Positions 26,946 through 38,342 of a DNA stretch of 64,000 nt are shown here, in pieces (the first letter of the stretch is position 1; each line of letters opens with the position of its first letter). Origin of the DNA: Amycolatopsis suaedae (lineage in GTDB: Bacteria; Actinomycetota; Actinomycetes; Mycobacteriales; Pseudonocardiaceae). The stretch is taken from positions 310,001 to 374,000 of the forward strand of contig NZ_SFCC01000006.1 of the NCBI RefSeq assembly GCF_004214935.1, read 5' to 3'. The notes beneath the pieces were generated by a model that searched no databases, was not told the DNA's origin, and saw only the letters and a list, made by a program, of their open reading frames with translations. The position numbers and the translations under genes are program-made.

Positions 26946-27722
26946 GTGAAGCTCCGGAAGTTCCTCTCCGACGTCGTCTACAGCGTGTACGGGCGGCGCC
27001 TGATCCAGCAGGCCAAGGGCCGTCATCCCCGGCACATCGCGATCATGCTGGACGGCAACCGCCGCTGGGCGCGGGAGGCCGGGTTCACCGACGTCGCCGA
27101 CGGTCACCGGTTCGGCGCCAAGAAGATCGCCGACTTCCTGCTCTGGTGCCAGGAGGCGAACGTCGAGGTCGTCACGATGTGGCTGCTCTCGACCGACAAC
27201 CTCGGCAGAGCCTCCGAGGAGGTCGAGGCCCTGCTGGAGATCATCCCGGACGTCGTGGACGAGCTGGCGGCCGCGCCGATGCCGTGGCGGCTGCGCATCG
27301 TGGGCGCGCTGGACCTGCTGCCCGCGGAGACGGCGGCGCGGCTGCGGGGCGCCGCCGAGCGGACCGAGGGGCGCACCGGCATGGAGGTCAACGTCGCCGT
27401 CGGCTACGGCGGGCGGCAGGAGATCGCCGACGCCGTCAAGAAGCTGCTGCTCCAGCACGCCGACGAGGGCACCTCGATCCGCGAGCTGGCGAAGGTGCTC
27501 GACGTCGACCACATCTCCGAGCACATGTACACCTCGGGCCAGCCCGACCCGGATCTCATCATCCGGACGTCGGGGGAGCAGCGGCTGTCCGGTTTCCTGC
27601 TCTGGCAGTCGGCGCACTCGGAGTTCTGGTTCACCGAGGCGTACTGGCCCGCGTTCCGGCGGGTGGACTTCCTGCGTGCGTTGCGTGACTACGCGTGGCG
27701 GCACCGGCGATACGGCGCCTGA
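26946..27722 (+). CDS. uppS: Cis-prenyltransferase (Z-farnesyl diphosphate synthase type)
   Basis: This UppS-family enzyme condenses isopentenyl diphosphate in cis for the decaprenyl phosphate wall carrier. It has 258 residues. The catalytic MLDGNRRWAREAGF (about 34-47) with its Asp, WLLSTDNLGRASEEV, DLIIRTSGEQRLSGFLLWQSA and FTEAYWPAFRRVDF are all present. By synteny it is the Rv1086 counterpart, known to make the short omega,E,Z-farnesyl diphosphate rather than the long product, so it probably acts first in the pathway. The start is GTG 26946. A strong terminator follows. Confidence 0.88.
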   Translation: MKLRKFLSDVVYSVYGRRLIQQAKGRHPRHIAIMLDGNRRWAREAGFTDVADGHRFGAKKIADFLLWCQEANVEVVTMWLLSTDNLGRASEEVEALLEIIPDVVDELAAAPMPWRLRIVGALDLLPAETAARLRGAAERTEGRTGMEVNVAVGYGGRQEIADAVKKLLLQHADEGTSIRELAKVLDVDHISEHMYTSGQPDPDLIIRTSGEQRLSGFLLWQSAHSEFWFTEAYWPAFRRVDFLRALRDYAWRHRRYGA

Positions 27723-27730
27723 ACAGCGAG

Positions 27731-27764
27731 AAAAGGGGCCCGGACGGGTGTCCGGGCCCCTTTT
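27731..27764. terminator. Bidirectional terminator after the prenyltransferase
   Basis: AAAAGGGGCCCGGAC (27731-27745) and GTCCGGGCCCCTTTT (27750-27764) form a perfect 15-base stem with a GGGT loop. A-tract and T-tract flank it on both sides, so it can end transcription from both this gene and the convergent small secreted-protein gene at 27780. Confidence 0.9.
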
Positions 27765-27779
27765 CTTGGCGTCAGTCGC

Positions 27780-28028
27780 TCAGTGTTCGTCGAACGAGCC
27801 GAGGATCAGCGCGGGGGTCGTGGCGATACCGGTGTAGGCGCCCGCCACCAGGGAGGCAGCACCGTAACCGAGTGCGCCGCCGCCTTCGATGAACGTGTAG
27901 TAAGCCTCTTCGAAGGTGACGCCTCCGTCGCCGTCGCCGGCCGGGGATGCCGGGGCCGCGAACGCTGTTCCACCGACCATCATCAGGCCAACTGCGGTGG
28001 CGGCCACAAAACCAGCCTTCTTCAGCAC
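27780..28028 (-). CDS. Small secreted protein
   Basis: The protein has 82 residues. A clear signal peptide is present: basic VLKKAG, hydrophobic core VAATAVGLMMVGGTAF, and AFA-AP cleavage near residue 25. The mature part has about 57 residues, acidic at its start (GDGDGG), with VTFEEAYYTFIEGGGALGYGAASLV and no Cys. The GTG start at 28028 follows AGGAG at ten bases. The upstream region is AT-richer than average, consistent with its own promoter. No family is recognised; such proteins are abundant in aerial or stress stages of actinomycetes, which is inference. Confidence 0.65.
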   Translation of the reverse strand: MLKKAGFVAATAVGLMMVGGTAFAAPASPAGDGDGGVTFEEAYYTFIEGGGALGYGAASLVAGAYTGIATTPALILGSFDEH

Positions 28029-28172
28029 TGTCGCACACTCCTGTTGTCGGGAATGGGAAACGGGGGAGTTACCGACGATCCGGTGTGTCCCTCGCCTCGA
28101 AAAGTACCCCTCAGCAGGGCATCGTGACCGTTCGGTTACACGATTGTGTGAGCCGTTCGGGCTATTGATCAC

Positions 28173-28422
28173 CCGGTTCAGCGGCCATTTCTAATTCGGC
28201 CGTGCGCCATTCTCTGACGCGTGTTAAAGCGCCGGTAATTCAGTTTCCGGAGTCGGTTTTGTAGATCGTATCGGTGAGGGCAATACGAATGGGCCAGCTC
28301 GACCGGGTGGTCGATCACGGACGGTCACGGCCTGTGTCGGACGACTGACGGTGAGATGACGAATCGGCGAATCACCTGTGTGGCTGCCTGCACGATTCCG
28401 GATGCGCAGGTAGCTTCCGAAG
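28173..28422. other. Gene-free, less GC-rich promoter region
   Basis: No coding region or repeat is evident in these 250 bases. The composition is clearly lower in GC near 28190-28290 (for example GTTAAAGCGCCGGTAATTCAG), as expected for promoters of the leftward secreted-protein gene and the rightward phoH2 transcript. No exact promoter boxes are called. Confidence 0.4.
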
Positions 28423-28647
28423 GTGATGGACCGCGAACCCAGGCGGGCCATCGCGGGAGGCCCTGGTCGTGGCAGTGGTAGAGGGAACGGCGAAGCCGTT
28501 CACGATACGCACGAGGGGGCCGGCACCCGGCCCTTGTGGCCGCATGAGCTGACGCTCCGGCGTCGGGGAGAGCGGACCAACCAGGGCGGTGCCCGGCCCA
28601 GCGAGTGCGGGCGTGGTGCCACGCCCACGAGGGAGATGCCGTCGTGA
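28423..28647 (+). CDS. Short ORF overlapping the phoH2 start (possible PhoAT-like gene)
   Basis: A GTG at 28423, followed by an ATG, opens a 74-codon frame whose TGA overlaps the phoH2 GTG as GTGA. GAAGG lies just upstream. The predicted peptide is rich in Arg, Gly and Pro ([34 protein letters not shown]) and shows no family motif. In mycobacteria a small phoAT gene upstream and overlapping phoH2 acts as its antitoxin-like partner, so the position is suggestive. The composition is also what a structured RNA would give by chance, so coding is uncertain. Confidence 0.35.
   Translation: MMDREPRRAIAGGPGRGSGRGNGEAVHDTHEGAGTRPLWPHELTLRRRGERTNQGGARPSECGRGATPTREMPS
28480..28628 (+). promoter_or_regulatory. 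Structured leader upstream of phoH2
   Basis: Four hairpins lie in 140 bases before the phoH2 ribosome site. They are AACGGC-GAA-GCCGTT (28486-28500), GGGCCGG-CAC-CCGGCCC (28517-28533), GACGC-TCCG-GCGTC (28551-28564) and GGGCGTGG/CCACGCCC (28609-28626). The last ends two bases before GAGGGAG, so folding could affect translation. I do not recognise a known riboswitch class. Confidence 0.45.
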
Positions 28648-30035
28648 CTGCGCAGCGTTTGCCCCGTAAGGCCTCCGGCCGTTCCTCGACCAGTGCCATC
28701 GGCACTGAGAAAGCGTCGAATTCATCCCCTGTTCAGCGCTGCACCTACGTGCTCGACACGTCGGTTCTGCTCTCCGACCCGTGGGCGGTGACCCGGTTCG
28801 CCGAGCACGCGGTGGTGCTTCCGCTGGTCGTGATCAGTGAGTTGGAGGCGAAGCGGCATCACCCCGAGCTGGGCTGGTTCGCCCGCGAGTCGTTGCGATT
28901 GCTCGACGACCTGCGGCGTCAGCACGGGCGCCTGGACGCTCCGGTGCCTATCGGCACCGACGGCGGCACCCTGCACGTCGAGCTCAACCACTCGGACCCG
29001 ACGGTGCTGCCGCCGGGCTTCCGGACGGACTCCAACGACCACCGGATCCTGGCCTGCGCGCTGAACCTCGCGGTCGAGCTTCACGCAGTCACCCTCATCA
29101 CCAAGGACATCCCGTTGCGGGTCAAGGCCGGCGCCGTCGGCCTCGACGCCGACGAGTACCGGGCGCAGGACGTCACCCCGTCCGGCTGGACCGGTATGGC
29201 CGACTTCGAAGTGGGCAGCGACCTCGTCGACGCCCTGTTCGCGGACGGCCCGGTCGATCCACTCGACTACGACCTGCCCGAACTGTCCGAACTGCCCTGC
29301 CACACCGGGTTGCGGCTACTGTCCGGCAGCTCCAGCGCTCTGGCCAGGGTCACCGCGGACAAGAAGGTGCGGCTGGTCCGCGGCGACCGCGAGGCGTTCG
29401 GCCTGCACGGCCGGTCCGCCGAGCAGCGGGTCGCGCTCGACCTGCTGCTCGACCCGGACGTCGGCATCGTGTCGCTGGGCGGCCGGGCGGGCACCGGTAA
29501 GTCGGCGCTGGCCCTGTGCGCAGGCCTGGAGCAGGTCATGGAACGCCGGGCACACCGCAAGGTCGTCGTCTTCCGGCCGGTGTACGCGGTCGGCGGGCAG
29601 GATCTCGGCTACCTGCCCGGCTCGGAGAGCGAGAAGATGCAGCCGTGGGCGCAGGCGGTCTACGACACGCTCGGCGCGCTGGTCAGCGAGAACGTCCTGG
29701 ACGAGGTCATCGACCGGGACATGCTGGAGGTCCTGCCGCTCACCCACATCCGCGGGCGCTCGCTGCACGACGCGTTCGTCATCGTCGACGAGGCCCAGTC
29801 GCTGGAGCGCAACGTGCTGCTCACCGTGCTGTCGCGGCTGGGCACGGCCTCGCGGGTGGTGCTCACGCACGACGTCGCCCAGCGTGACAACCTGCGGGTC
29901 GGACGGCACGACGGCGTCTCGGCGGTGATCGAGAAGCTCAAGGGCCACCCGCTGTTCGCTCACGTCACGCTGACCCGTTCGGAGCGCTCGCCGATCGCCG
30001 CGCTGGTCACCGAGATGCTGGAGGACCACGGGTAA
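28644..30035 (+). CDS. phoH2: PhoH2: PIN-domain RNase fused to PhoH ATPase
   Basis: The protein has 463 residues. The N-terminal PIN domain (about 33-170) starts [12 protein letters not shown] with the first catalytic Asp at 38, then [16 protein letters not shown], and [13 protein letters not shown] with further acidic residues. The C-terminal PhoH domain has Walker [13 protein letters not shown] (about 281-292) and Walker [14 protein letters not shown]. In mycobacteria PhoH2 is a sequence-specific RNA helicase and RNase. The GTG start 28644 has GAGGGAG at 28629-28635. It corresponds to Rv1095 in the conserved order. Confidence 0.9.
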   Translation: MTAQRLPRKASGRSSTSAIGTEKASNSSPVQRCTYVLDTSVLLSDPWAVTRFAEHAVVLPLVVISELEAKRHHPELGWFARESLRLLDDLRRQHGRLDAPVPIGTDGGTLHVELNHSDPTVLPPGFRTDSNDHRILACALNLAVELHAVTLITKDIPLRVKAGAVGLDADEYRAQDVTPSGWTGMADFEVGSDLVDALFADGPVDPLDYDLPELSELPCHTGLRLLSGSSSALARVTADKKVRLVRGDREAFGLHGRSAEQRVALDLLLDPDVGIVSLGGRAGTGKSALALCAGLEQVMERRAHRKVVVFRPVYAVGGQDLGYLPGSESEKMQPWAQAVYDTLGALVSENVLDEVIDRDMLEVLPLTHIRGRSLHDAFVIVDEAQSLERNVLLTVLSRLGTASRVVLTHDVAQRDNLRVGRHDGVSAVIEKLKGHPLFAHVTLTRSERSPIAALVTEMLEDHG

Positions 30036-30056
30036 CCGCGGCCTGCCGCCGCGCCC

Positions 30057-30851
30057 TCAGTCGAGGGCGCGGCGCAGGAAGCCCTTGATGCCGATGGCGC
30101 CGAACAGCCCGATCGACCCGGCGATGACCAGCAGGTCGATCCACAGCGGGATCGCCCGCACGGTGCCGCCGAGCAGCACGTCCCGCATGCCCTCGCTGAC
30201 GTAGGTCAGCGGGTTCAGCGCGCAGACGACCTGGAACCAGCGCAGGTTGTGCAGTTCTGCCCAGGGGAACTGGGTGGAGCCGGTGAACATCAGCGGCACC
30301 AGGATCACCGCGAACATGATGTTGATCCGGCGCGGCGTGACCAGGGTGCCGATCGTCATGCCGATGGCCGCGCCGACCAGTGAGCCGAGCACGATCAGCC
30401 CGAGCATCGCGGGCCACGCCGACGCCGGCCAGTGCACGCCGTCGAGGATGATGAACCCGACCGGGATCATCAGCAGTGCCGCGAGCACCCCGCGCAGCGC
30501 ACCGAACACCATCTTCTCGATGGCGACCAGCGGGATAGGCAACGGTGCGAGCAGGCGGTCCTCGATCTCCCGCGTCCAGGAGAAGTCCATCACCAACGGC
30601 ATGGTCGTGTTCTGGAGGGCGCCGAGGAACCCGTTCAGCGCGACGATTCCCGGCAGCAGGATCTGCACGAAGTCGCCCTGCACGTAGCCGATCCCGGTGA
30701 GCACCACGCCGAAGATGAAGAGCATGAAGAACGGCTGGATGATCACCTGGGCCAGGAACGGGCCCAGCTCGCGTCCGGTGACGAAGATGTCCCGCCACAG
30801 CACGGCGAAGAACGTCCGCGTGGCCACACCGGCCCCGGCACGGGGGTTCAC
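30057..30851 (-). CDS. ABC-2 type exporter permease
   Basis: The protein has 264 residues and six predicted membrane helices. QPFFMLFIFGVVLTGIGY, a large segment around FSWTREIEDRLLAPLP and NPLTYVSEGMRDVLLGG are typical of the DrrB/ABC2 family of drug or lipid exporters. The GTG start overlaps the ATPase stop as GTGA, so the two subunits are made together. The substrate cannot be told; self-protection against an antibiotic is one option. Confidence 0.85.
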   Translation of the reverse strand: MNPRAGAGVATRTFFAVLWRDIFVTGRELGPFLAQVIIQPFFMLFIFGVVLTGIGYVQGDFVQILLPGIVALNGFLGALQNTTMPLVMDFSWTREIEDRLLAPLPIPLVAIEKMVFGALRGVLAALLMIPVGFIILDGVHWPASAWPAMLGLIVLGSLVGAAIGMTIGTLVTPRRINIMFAVILVPLMFTGSTQFPWAELHNLRWFQVVCALNPLTYVSEGMRDVLLGGTVRAIPLWIDLLVIAGSIGLFGAIGIKGFLRRALD

Positions 30852-31825
30852 CGCAGGTCCCTTCCGGTCAGGTGGATGAAGACGTCCTCCAGGCTCGGGG
30901 TGCCGATGGACAGGTCGTGCACGTCGCAGCCCAGTGCCGCGAGTTCCTTCAGTACCAACGGAAGGACCGCGGACGGTTCCGCCGCCGTGTAGAGCCGGAA
31001 CTGGGCGTTGCCGTCCTCTGCGGACTGTGCGGCGATCGGCTCGACCCGTTCCACCGAGTCCACTGCGGACAGTGTGGTGGCGATCCGGTCCCCGTTGTGG
31101 TCGCCCAGCCCTACGGTGGCGGTCAGGGTCGTGCTGCCCGGCAGCGAGCGGGTCAGCGCGGCGGGGGTGTCCAGTTCGAGTAGCTTGCCGTGGTCGACGA
31201 TGCCGATGCGGTCGCACAGTTTGCCCGCTTCGTCCATGTCGTGTGTGGTCAGTACGACCGTGACGCCCTCGTCGCGCAGCTCGGCGACGCGTTCGTGCAC
31301 GAACAAGCGCGCCTGTGGGTCCAGCCCGGTGGACGGCTCGTCCAGGAACAGCACTTTCGGGCGGTGCATCAGGGCGCGGGCGATCATGACGCGTTGCGCC
31401 TGCCCGCCGGACACGAAGTCGATGCGCCCCTTCGCCTGATCGGCGAGGCCCATGCGGTCCAGGATCTCGTCGGCCCGCCGGGTCCGCTCCGCACGCCCGA
31501 CCCCGTGGTACCGCGCGTGGAACAACAGGTTCTGCCGGATGTTGAGCGAGCGGTCCAGGTTGTTGCGTTGCGGGACGACGGCCAGCAGCTGCCGGGCGGG
31601 ACTCGGCGTGCGCACGACGTCGACGCCGTGGATCAACGCCGAGCCCGACGTCGGCAGCACGCGGGTCGTCAGCACGCCGACGGTCGTCGTCTTGCCGGCA
31701 CCGTTCGGGCCGAGCAGGCCGAACACCTCGCCCTCGCGCACGGCGAAACTCAGCCCGTCCACCGCGAGTGGAGCGTTGCGGCGGTAGCGCTTGACCAGAT
31801 CGGTCACGACAACGGCGTCAGTCAC
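30848..31825 (-). CDS. ABC exporter ATPase (DrrA-like)
   Basis: The protein has 325 residues. The nucleotide-binding domain (1-225) has Walker A GPNGAGKTTT (about 38-47), the Q-loop in AVVPQRNNLD, signature SGGQAQRVMIARAL, Walker B VLFLDEPSTGLDPQ and the switch His in TTHDMDEA. The C-terminal 90 residues match the DrrA-type regulatory extension (LSIGTPSLEDVFIHLTGRDL). It drives the adjacent permease. It is convergent to phoH2 as part of a two-gene operon. Confidence 0.88.
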   Translation of the reverse strand: MTDAVVVTDLVKRYRRNAPLAVDGLSFAVREGEVFGLLGPNGAGKTTTVGVLTTRVLPTSGSALIHGVDVVRTPSPARQLLAVVPQRNNLDRSLNIRQNLLFHARYHGVGRAERTRRADEILDRMGLADQAKGRIDFVSGGQAQRVMIARALMHRPKVLFLDEPSTGLDPQARLFVHERVAELRDEGVTVVLTTHDMDEAGKLCDRIGIVDHGKLLELDTPAALTRSLPGSTTLTATVGLGDHNGDRIATTLSAVDSVERVEPIAAQSAEDGNAQFRLYTAAEPSAVLPLVLKELAALGCDVHDLSIGTPSLEDVFIHLTGRDLR

Positions 31826-31882
31826 GCCCTCAGCGTATGCCGCACCGCAAACGGAAAACCCAGGCCAGAAAGGACAAAGCGG

Positions 31883-34848
<2,966 letters not shown>

Positions 34849-34903
34849 GGGGACCATCATGCCCCCGACCACCGACAATCGCCGATCAGCGAGGCTCGCC
34901 AAG

Positions 34904-34955
34904 CACGTGAAGGCCACCTTCATTACGTGTGACGTGGTGAAGGTGGCCTTCACGT
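34904..34955. repeat. Family A intergenic repeat (best-preserved copy)
   Basis: CACGTGAAGGCCACCTTCA and TGAAGGTGGCCTTCACGTG are perfect 19-base inverted arms around TTACGTGTGACGTGG. The copy lies between ligB and the PstS-like gene. Further pieces follow at 35043-35065 and 35107-35127, so this 286-base gap is mostly repeat. Confidence 0.75.
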
Positions 34956-35042
34956 GCTCTGGGTGCTTGGCGGGGTTGTCTCGTTCGTGGTGGCTGGTGG
35001 GGCGGGTGTGCCGGGGTGAGGGCGGATGTGGTGGCGTCTGAT

Positions 35043-35065
35043 GCCGTGAAGGGCGCCCTCACGGC
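35043..35065. repeat. Family A palindrome, short form
   Basis: GCCGTGAAGGGCGCCCTCACGGC is a near-perfect palindrome that resembles one arm of the 13431 element. A partial copy, CACGTAGTGAAGGTGG, lies at 35107. Both are downstream of the PstS-like gene stop at 35135. Confidence 0.65.
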
Positions 35066-35134
35066 AATCGCCCCGGACTCTGGACTTTGCCGGAGCCCTG
35101 ACGTCTCACGTAGTGAAGGTGGCGATCAGCGAGG

Positions 35135-36817
35135 TCAGGGGGCGGCGCAGAGGGGGTGCACCGAGCCGTCGCGGCCGACGCACGGCGTGTACCCGGCCTC
35201 CTGCAGCTCGGCTCGCGCCGCGTCCCCGCGCAGGTAGTCGAGGAAGTTCTTCAGCAGCGAGTCGCCGTCCGGGACGCCCTTCGTGTACAGGTACTCGATC
35301 GTCCAGAACGGGTAGCCCGCGGCGATCACGCTGACGTCCGGCTCCCGGCCGTCCAGCCGCACGGTGGTCAGCGACTGGTCACCCGCCGTCGCCGCCTTGG
35401 CGGCCGGGACGTCGGCGTACCCGATCGCCCCCGGTGTCGCGGCGATCTCGGCCAGCACGTCGGAGGTGCTGCTGCGCTCGCAGCGGACGGTCGCCGCGCC
35501 CGCGTCGCGCTCGGGCCGCTCGCAGGAATCCGACGACAGCCCGCCCTCGGTCCCGCCGAGTACCTCCGTCTCGAACGCCTGCCTGCTGCCCGACTCCTGG
35601 CCCCTGCCGACCAGCCTGATCGGCATCGACGGCCCCGGCCGCAGCTGGTTCCAGTCGCGGATCCGTCCCTGGAAGATGTCCCGGAGCTGTTCGGTGGTCA
35701 GCCGGTCGACCCCGGCGGAGGTGTTGACGACGACACCGAACACGATCACCGCGACGGCCTGTGGCACCAGCGCTTTCGCCTGCTCGCCGCCCCTGCCGTC
35801 GGACAGCACGGCCAGCTCGCCCCGCTGCTCGGCGGGCAGCGCCGCCAGCGCGCGGACCCCGTCGATACTGCCGGTGGGCTGGGCGGTGACGGTCGCGTCC
35901 GAGCAGGCCTGCGTGTATTTCTGCGCGATCCGCCCGACGATCGGCGTGAACACCGTCGACCCCTCGACCCGGATGGTGCCGTCCGCGCACCGGATGGCCG
36001 GGTCGACCGGACGGCTCGCGGTCAGCAGCGTGGCGATCAACGCGCCGGTGAGCAGCACCCCGACCGCACCGGTCACCACCGGCCAGCTCAGCCTGCGCTG
36101 CTGCTTCTCGTCCTTGATCCGCCCGCCCGAGATCCGGCCGCGGCGGGTGACGTCCTTGCTGATCTCGGTCCTGCCGTTGTCGCCCGGCTCCCGCAGCACC
36201 ACGACGAGCTTGAACTTCTCCGACCGCTTCAGCGACAGTCGCGTCAACCGCACGCCGTGCAACTGCGGCGGTTCCGGCTCCTTCTCCTTGTCCTGCGAGC
36301 CGAGCAGGCCGGCGAGCCGCTGCGGCAGCCAGGACCGCACGCCGGACAGTTTCTCCCGGTCGGCGACGTCGGGGGTGGATTCGCGGGAGAAGAACTCCAT
36401 GTTCTCCCGGATCAGCTGACGCAGATCGTCTGTGGTGGCCTCGGAAATCCTGGCGTCCCAGACGATCCGGTCGCCGAACGTGAACGAGATCGGTGTCTCG
36501 AAGTCGTCCGGGTCGATGTCGAAACTGCCGGTGTTGCGGATCCGGATGACCACGATGCTCATCCGGCTCAGCTGCCGCGCCATGGTCTTCAGGTGCGGAT
36601 CCATCTTGGCCGAGTGCGCGTCGTCGTTCAGGTCGACGGGGGTGAGGCCGATCTTGGAGTTGTAGAGCACCCGGAACGTCAGCCGCTTGCGCCGGATGAC
36701 GTAACGGTCGGCGAACGGCGCACCGATCGCGATGAGCGCCGCGATTCCCAGGACCAGGCTGCCCTCACCGGAGCCAAGGAGTTCGGCGATCGACTGCATC
36801 GCCTGGCCGATGCCCAC
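35135..36817 (-). CDS. Membrane protein with PstS-like phosphate-binding domain
   Basis: The protein has 560 residues. A first membrane helix (about 17-37) is followed by a beta-rich region of 200 residues on the cytoplasmic side, with VVIRIRNTGSFDIDPDDF and KLVVVLREPGDNG. A second helix (about 243-267) precedes a C-terminal periplasmic-binding domain (272-560). Signs of PstS-type fold are IRVEGSTVFTPIVGRIAQKY, NQLRPGPSMPIRLVGRGQESGSRQAFE and FLDYLRGDAARAELQEAGY. No lipobox or export signal of normal PstS is present. The cytoplasmic-plus-binding layout suggests a sensor or anchor rather than an ABC importer part; no transporter genes adjoin. Confidence 0.7.
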   Translation of the reverse strand: MGIGQAMQSIAELLGSGEGSLVLGIAALIAIGAPFADRYVIRRKRLTFRVLYNSKIGLTPVDLNDDAHSAKMDPHLKTMARQLSRMSIVVIRIRNTGSFDIDPDDFETPISFTFGDRIVWDARISEATTDDLRQLIRENMEFFSRESTPDVADREKLSGVRSWLPQRLAGLLGSQDKEKEPEPPQLHGVRLTRLSLKRSEKFKLVVVLREPGDNGRTEISKDVTRRGRISGGRIKDEKQQRRLSWPVVTGAVGVLLTGALIATLLTASRPVDPAIRCADGTIRVEGSTVFTPIVGRIAQKYTQACSDATVTAQPTGSIDGVRALAALPAEQRGELAVLSDGRGGEQAKALVPQAVAVIVFGVVVNTSAGVDRLTTEQLRDIFQGRIRDWNQLRPGPSMPIRLVGRGQESGSRQAFETEVLGGTEGGLSSDSCERPERDAGAATVRCERSSTSDVLAEIAATPGAIGYADVPAAKAATAGDQSLTTVRLDGREPDVSVIAAGYPFWTIEYLYTKGVPDGDSLLKNFLDYLRGDAARAELQEAGYTPCVGRDGSVHPLCAAP

Positions 36818-36890
36818 GTGTTGCTCCCTCCACCGCGAGCAGCCAGCGTAGACACGGATCTTCCTTGCCCAGCAGCGGAAAACACGACGT

Positions 36891-38276
36891 TCACCTGGGA
36901 TTCAACCCCTGGTTGGCGACCTGAGCCGTCACGGTGACCGCCTCCCGCAGCCGGTCCGGCGTGAGCGCCGCGTACCCGAGCACCAGACCGGGGAACGGCG
37001 AGTCCGGCGTGTGCGCGTAACCGGACAGCGCCGGCGCGTTGACGCCCGCCGCCGCCAGCTTTCGTTGCAGGGACGCGTCGTCGGTGCCGTCGGGCAGCCG
37101 GACGACCACGTGCAGACCGGCGGCGATGCCGAACGGCCGCCACGCCGGCAGGTGCTCGGCGAGCGCGCCCAGCAGGGCGTCCCGCCGCTGCCGGTACAGC
37201 CTGCGGGTGCGGCGCAGGTGCCGGTCGTACCCGCCACCACGCAGCAGGACGGCCAGCGCCGCCTGCGGCATCGGCGCGCAGCCGAGGTCGTGTCGGAACT
37301 TCAGCTCGATCACCTGTTCCCGCAGCCGCGTGGGCAGCACGAGCCAGCCGATCCGCAGCGCGGGTGCGAGGACCTTGCTGACGCTGCCGACGTAGGCGAC
37401 CCGTTCGGGATCGAGCGCGCGGACGGCCCCGAGCGCGGCCCGGTCGTAGCGGTGCTCGGCGTCGTAGTCGTCCTCGATCACCAGGCTGCCCGTCGCCCGC
37501 GCCCAGGACAGCAGCGACCGCCTGCGGTCCGGCCCGAGCGCGACGCCGAGCGGGAACTGGTGCGCGGCGCTGACCACGACCGCGCGGCAGGGCGCAGTCA
37601 GCAGGGTGATGTCGATGCCGTCGTCGTCGACGGGCACGCCGTGCGGCTGAAGTCCATGCGCGGCAAGGAGTTCGGCTTGACCGACGTGGCTGGGATCCTC
37701 GACGGCGACCGTCGTGTGGCCCTCCGCGCGCAGGACGCCGGCGAGCAGCGAGAGGCCTTCGGCGGCGCCGTTGGTGATCACGATGTCGTCCGGTGTGGTG
37801 GGCAGGGCACGGACGCGGCCGAGGTAGGACGCCAGCTCCGCCCGCAGCGCGGGATGGCCGGCCGGATCGGGGTAGCCCAGTTCGGCGTCGGGCATCGTGG
37901 TGAGCGATTCCCGTTGTGCCGCAAGCCATTCCGCCCGGGGGAACGCGCTCAGCGCGGGCAGGCCGGGTTTGAGGTCGTACCGCCAGCGCGGCCGGGCAGC
38001 CGGTGGTGCCGGACGGGGTGCGCTGTCGTCGCCCAGCGGTGCGACCTCGGTGCCGGATCCGTGCCGGGCCAGCAGGTAGCCCTCCGCGACCAGCTGCCCG
38101 TACAGCGTCGTGACCGTGCCGCGGGACAGGCCGAGCTGGGCGGCGAGGTCGCGGCTGGACGGCAGCCGGGTACCCGCGGCGAGCCGGCCGGAGCGGATGG
38201 CTTCCCGCAACGCCGCCTCGACGGCCTTGCCCCGGCGGCCCCCGGTCAGGCTCGGCAGCAGCAGTTCACGCAACAT
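36891..38276 (-). CDS. MocR/PdxR-family transcriptional regulator
   Basis: The protein has 461 residues. A GntR-type winged helix (1-75; LREAIRSGRLAAGTRLPSSRDLAAQLGLSRGTVTTLY) is fused to an aminotransferase-like domain with the PLP lysine K301 in VGSVSKVLAPALRIGW and the Asp of VIEDDYDAEHRYDR. MocR proteins use PLP or amino-acid adducts as signal. It is divergent from a DMT-family exporter gene that it likely controls. ATG 38276 is the family-typical start (MLRELLLPSL). Confidence 0.87.
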   Translation of the reverse strand: MLRELLLPSLTGGRRGKAVEAALREAIRSGRLAAGTRLPSSRDLAAQLGLSRGTVTTLYGQLVAEGYLLARHGSGTEVAPLGDDSAPRPAPPAARPRWRYDLKPGLPALSAFPRAEWLAAQRESLTTMPDAELGYPDPAGHPALRAELASYLGRVRALPTTPDDIVITNGAAEGLSLLAGVLRAEGHTTVAVEDPSHVGQAELLAAHGLQPHGVPVDDDGIDITLLTAPCRAVVVSAAHQFPLGVALGPDRRRSLLSWARATGSLVIEDDYDAEHRYDRAALGAVRALDPERVAYVGSVSKVLAPALRIGWLVLPTRLREQVIELKFRHDLGCAPMPQAALAVLLRGGGYDRHLRRTRRLYRQRRDALLGALAEHLPAWRPFGIAAGLHVVVRLPDGTDDASLQRKLAAAGVNAPALSGYAHTPDSPFPGLVLGYAALTPDRLREAVTVTAQVANQGLNPR

Positions 38277-38277
38277 G

Positions 38278-38321
38278 TGGTCCAGTTTGCGGCAGCACAA
38301 GTGGTACTGGGAAGTGGACCA
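38278..38321. promoter_or_regulatory. Candidate MocR operator
   Basis: TGGTCCA (38278-38284) and TGGACCA (38315-38321) form an inverted repeat, with a related GTGGTAC (38301-38307) between. The sites lie within the 66-base gap between the divergent MocR and exporter genes. MocR family operators usually contain such repeats near the shared promoter. Confidence 0.5.
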
Positions 38322-38342
38322 GTGGTCATCGACGCTGGACCT

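Noticed and set aside
28325..28725. Minus-strand frames over the phoH2 leader
   Set aside because: They overlap the phoH2 start on the other strand and show no domain or ribosome site.
34849..34953. N-terminal extension of LigB
   Set aside because: The added residues are encoded by a family A repeat, and known LigB proteins begin at MLFADL or an equivalent.
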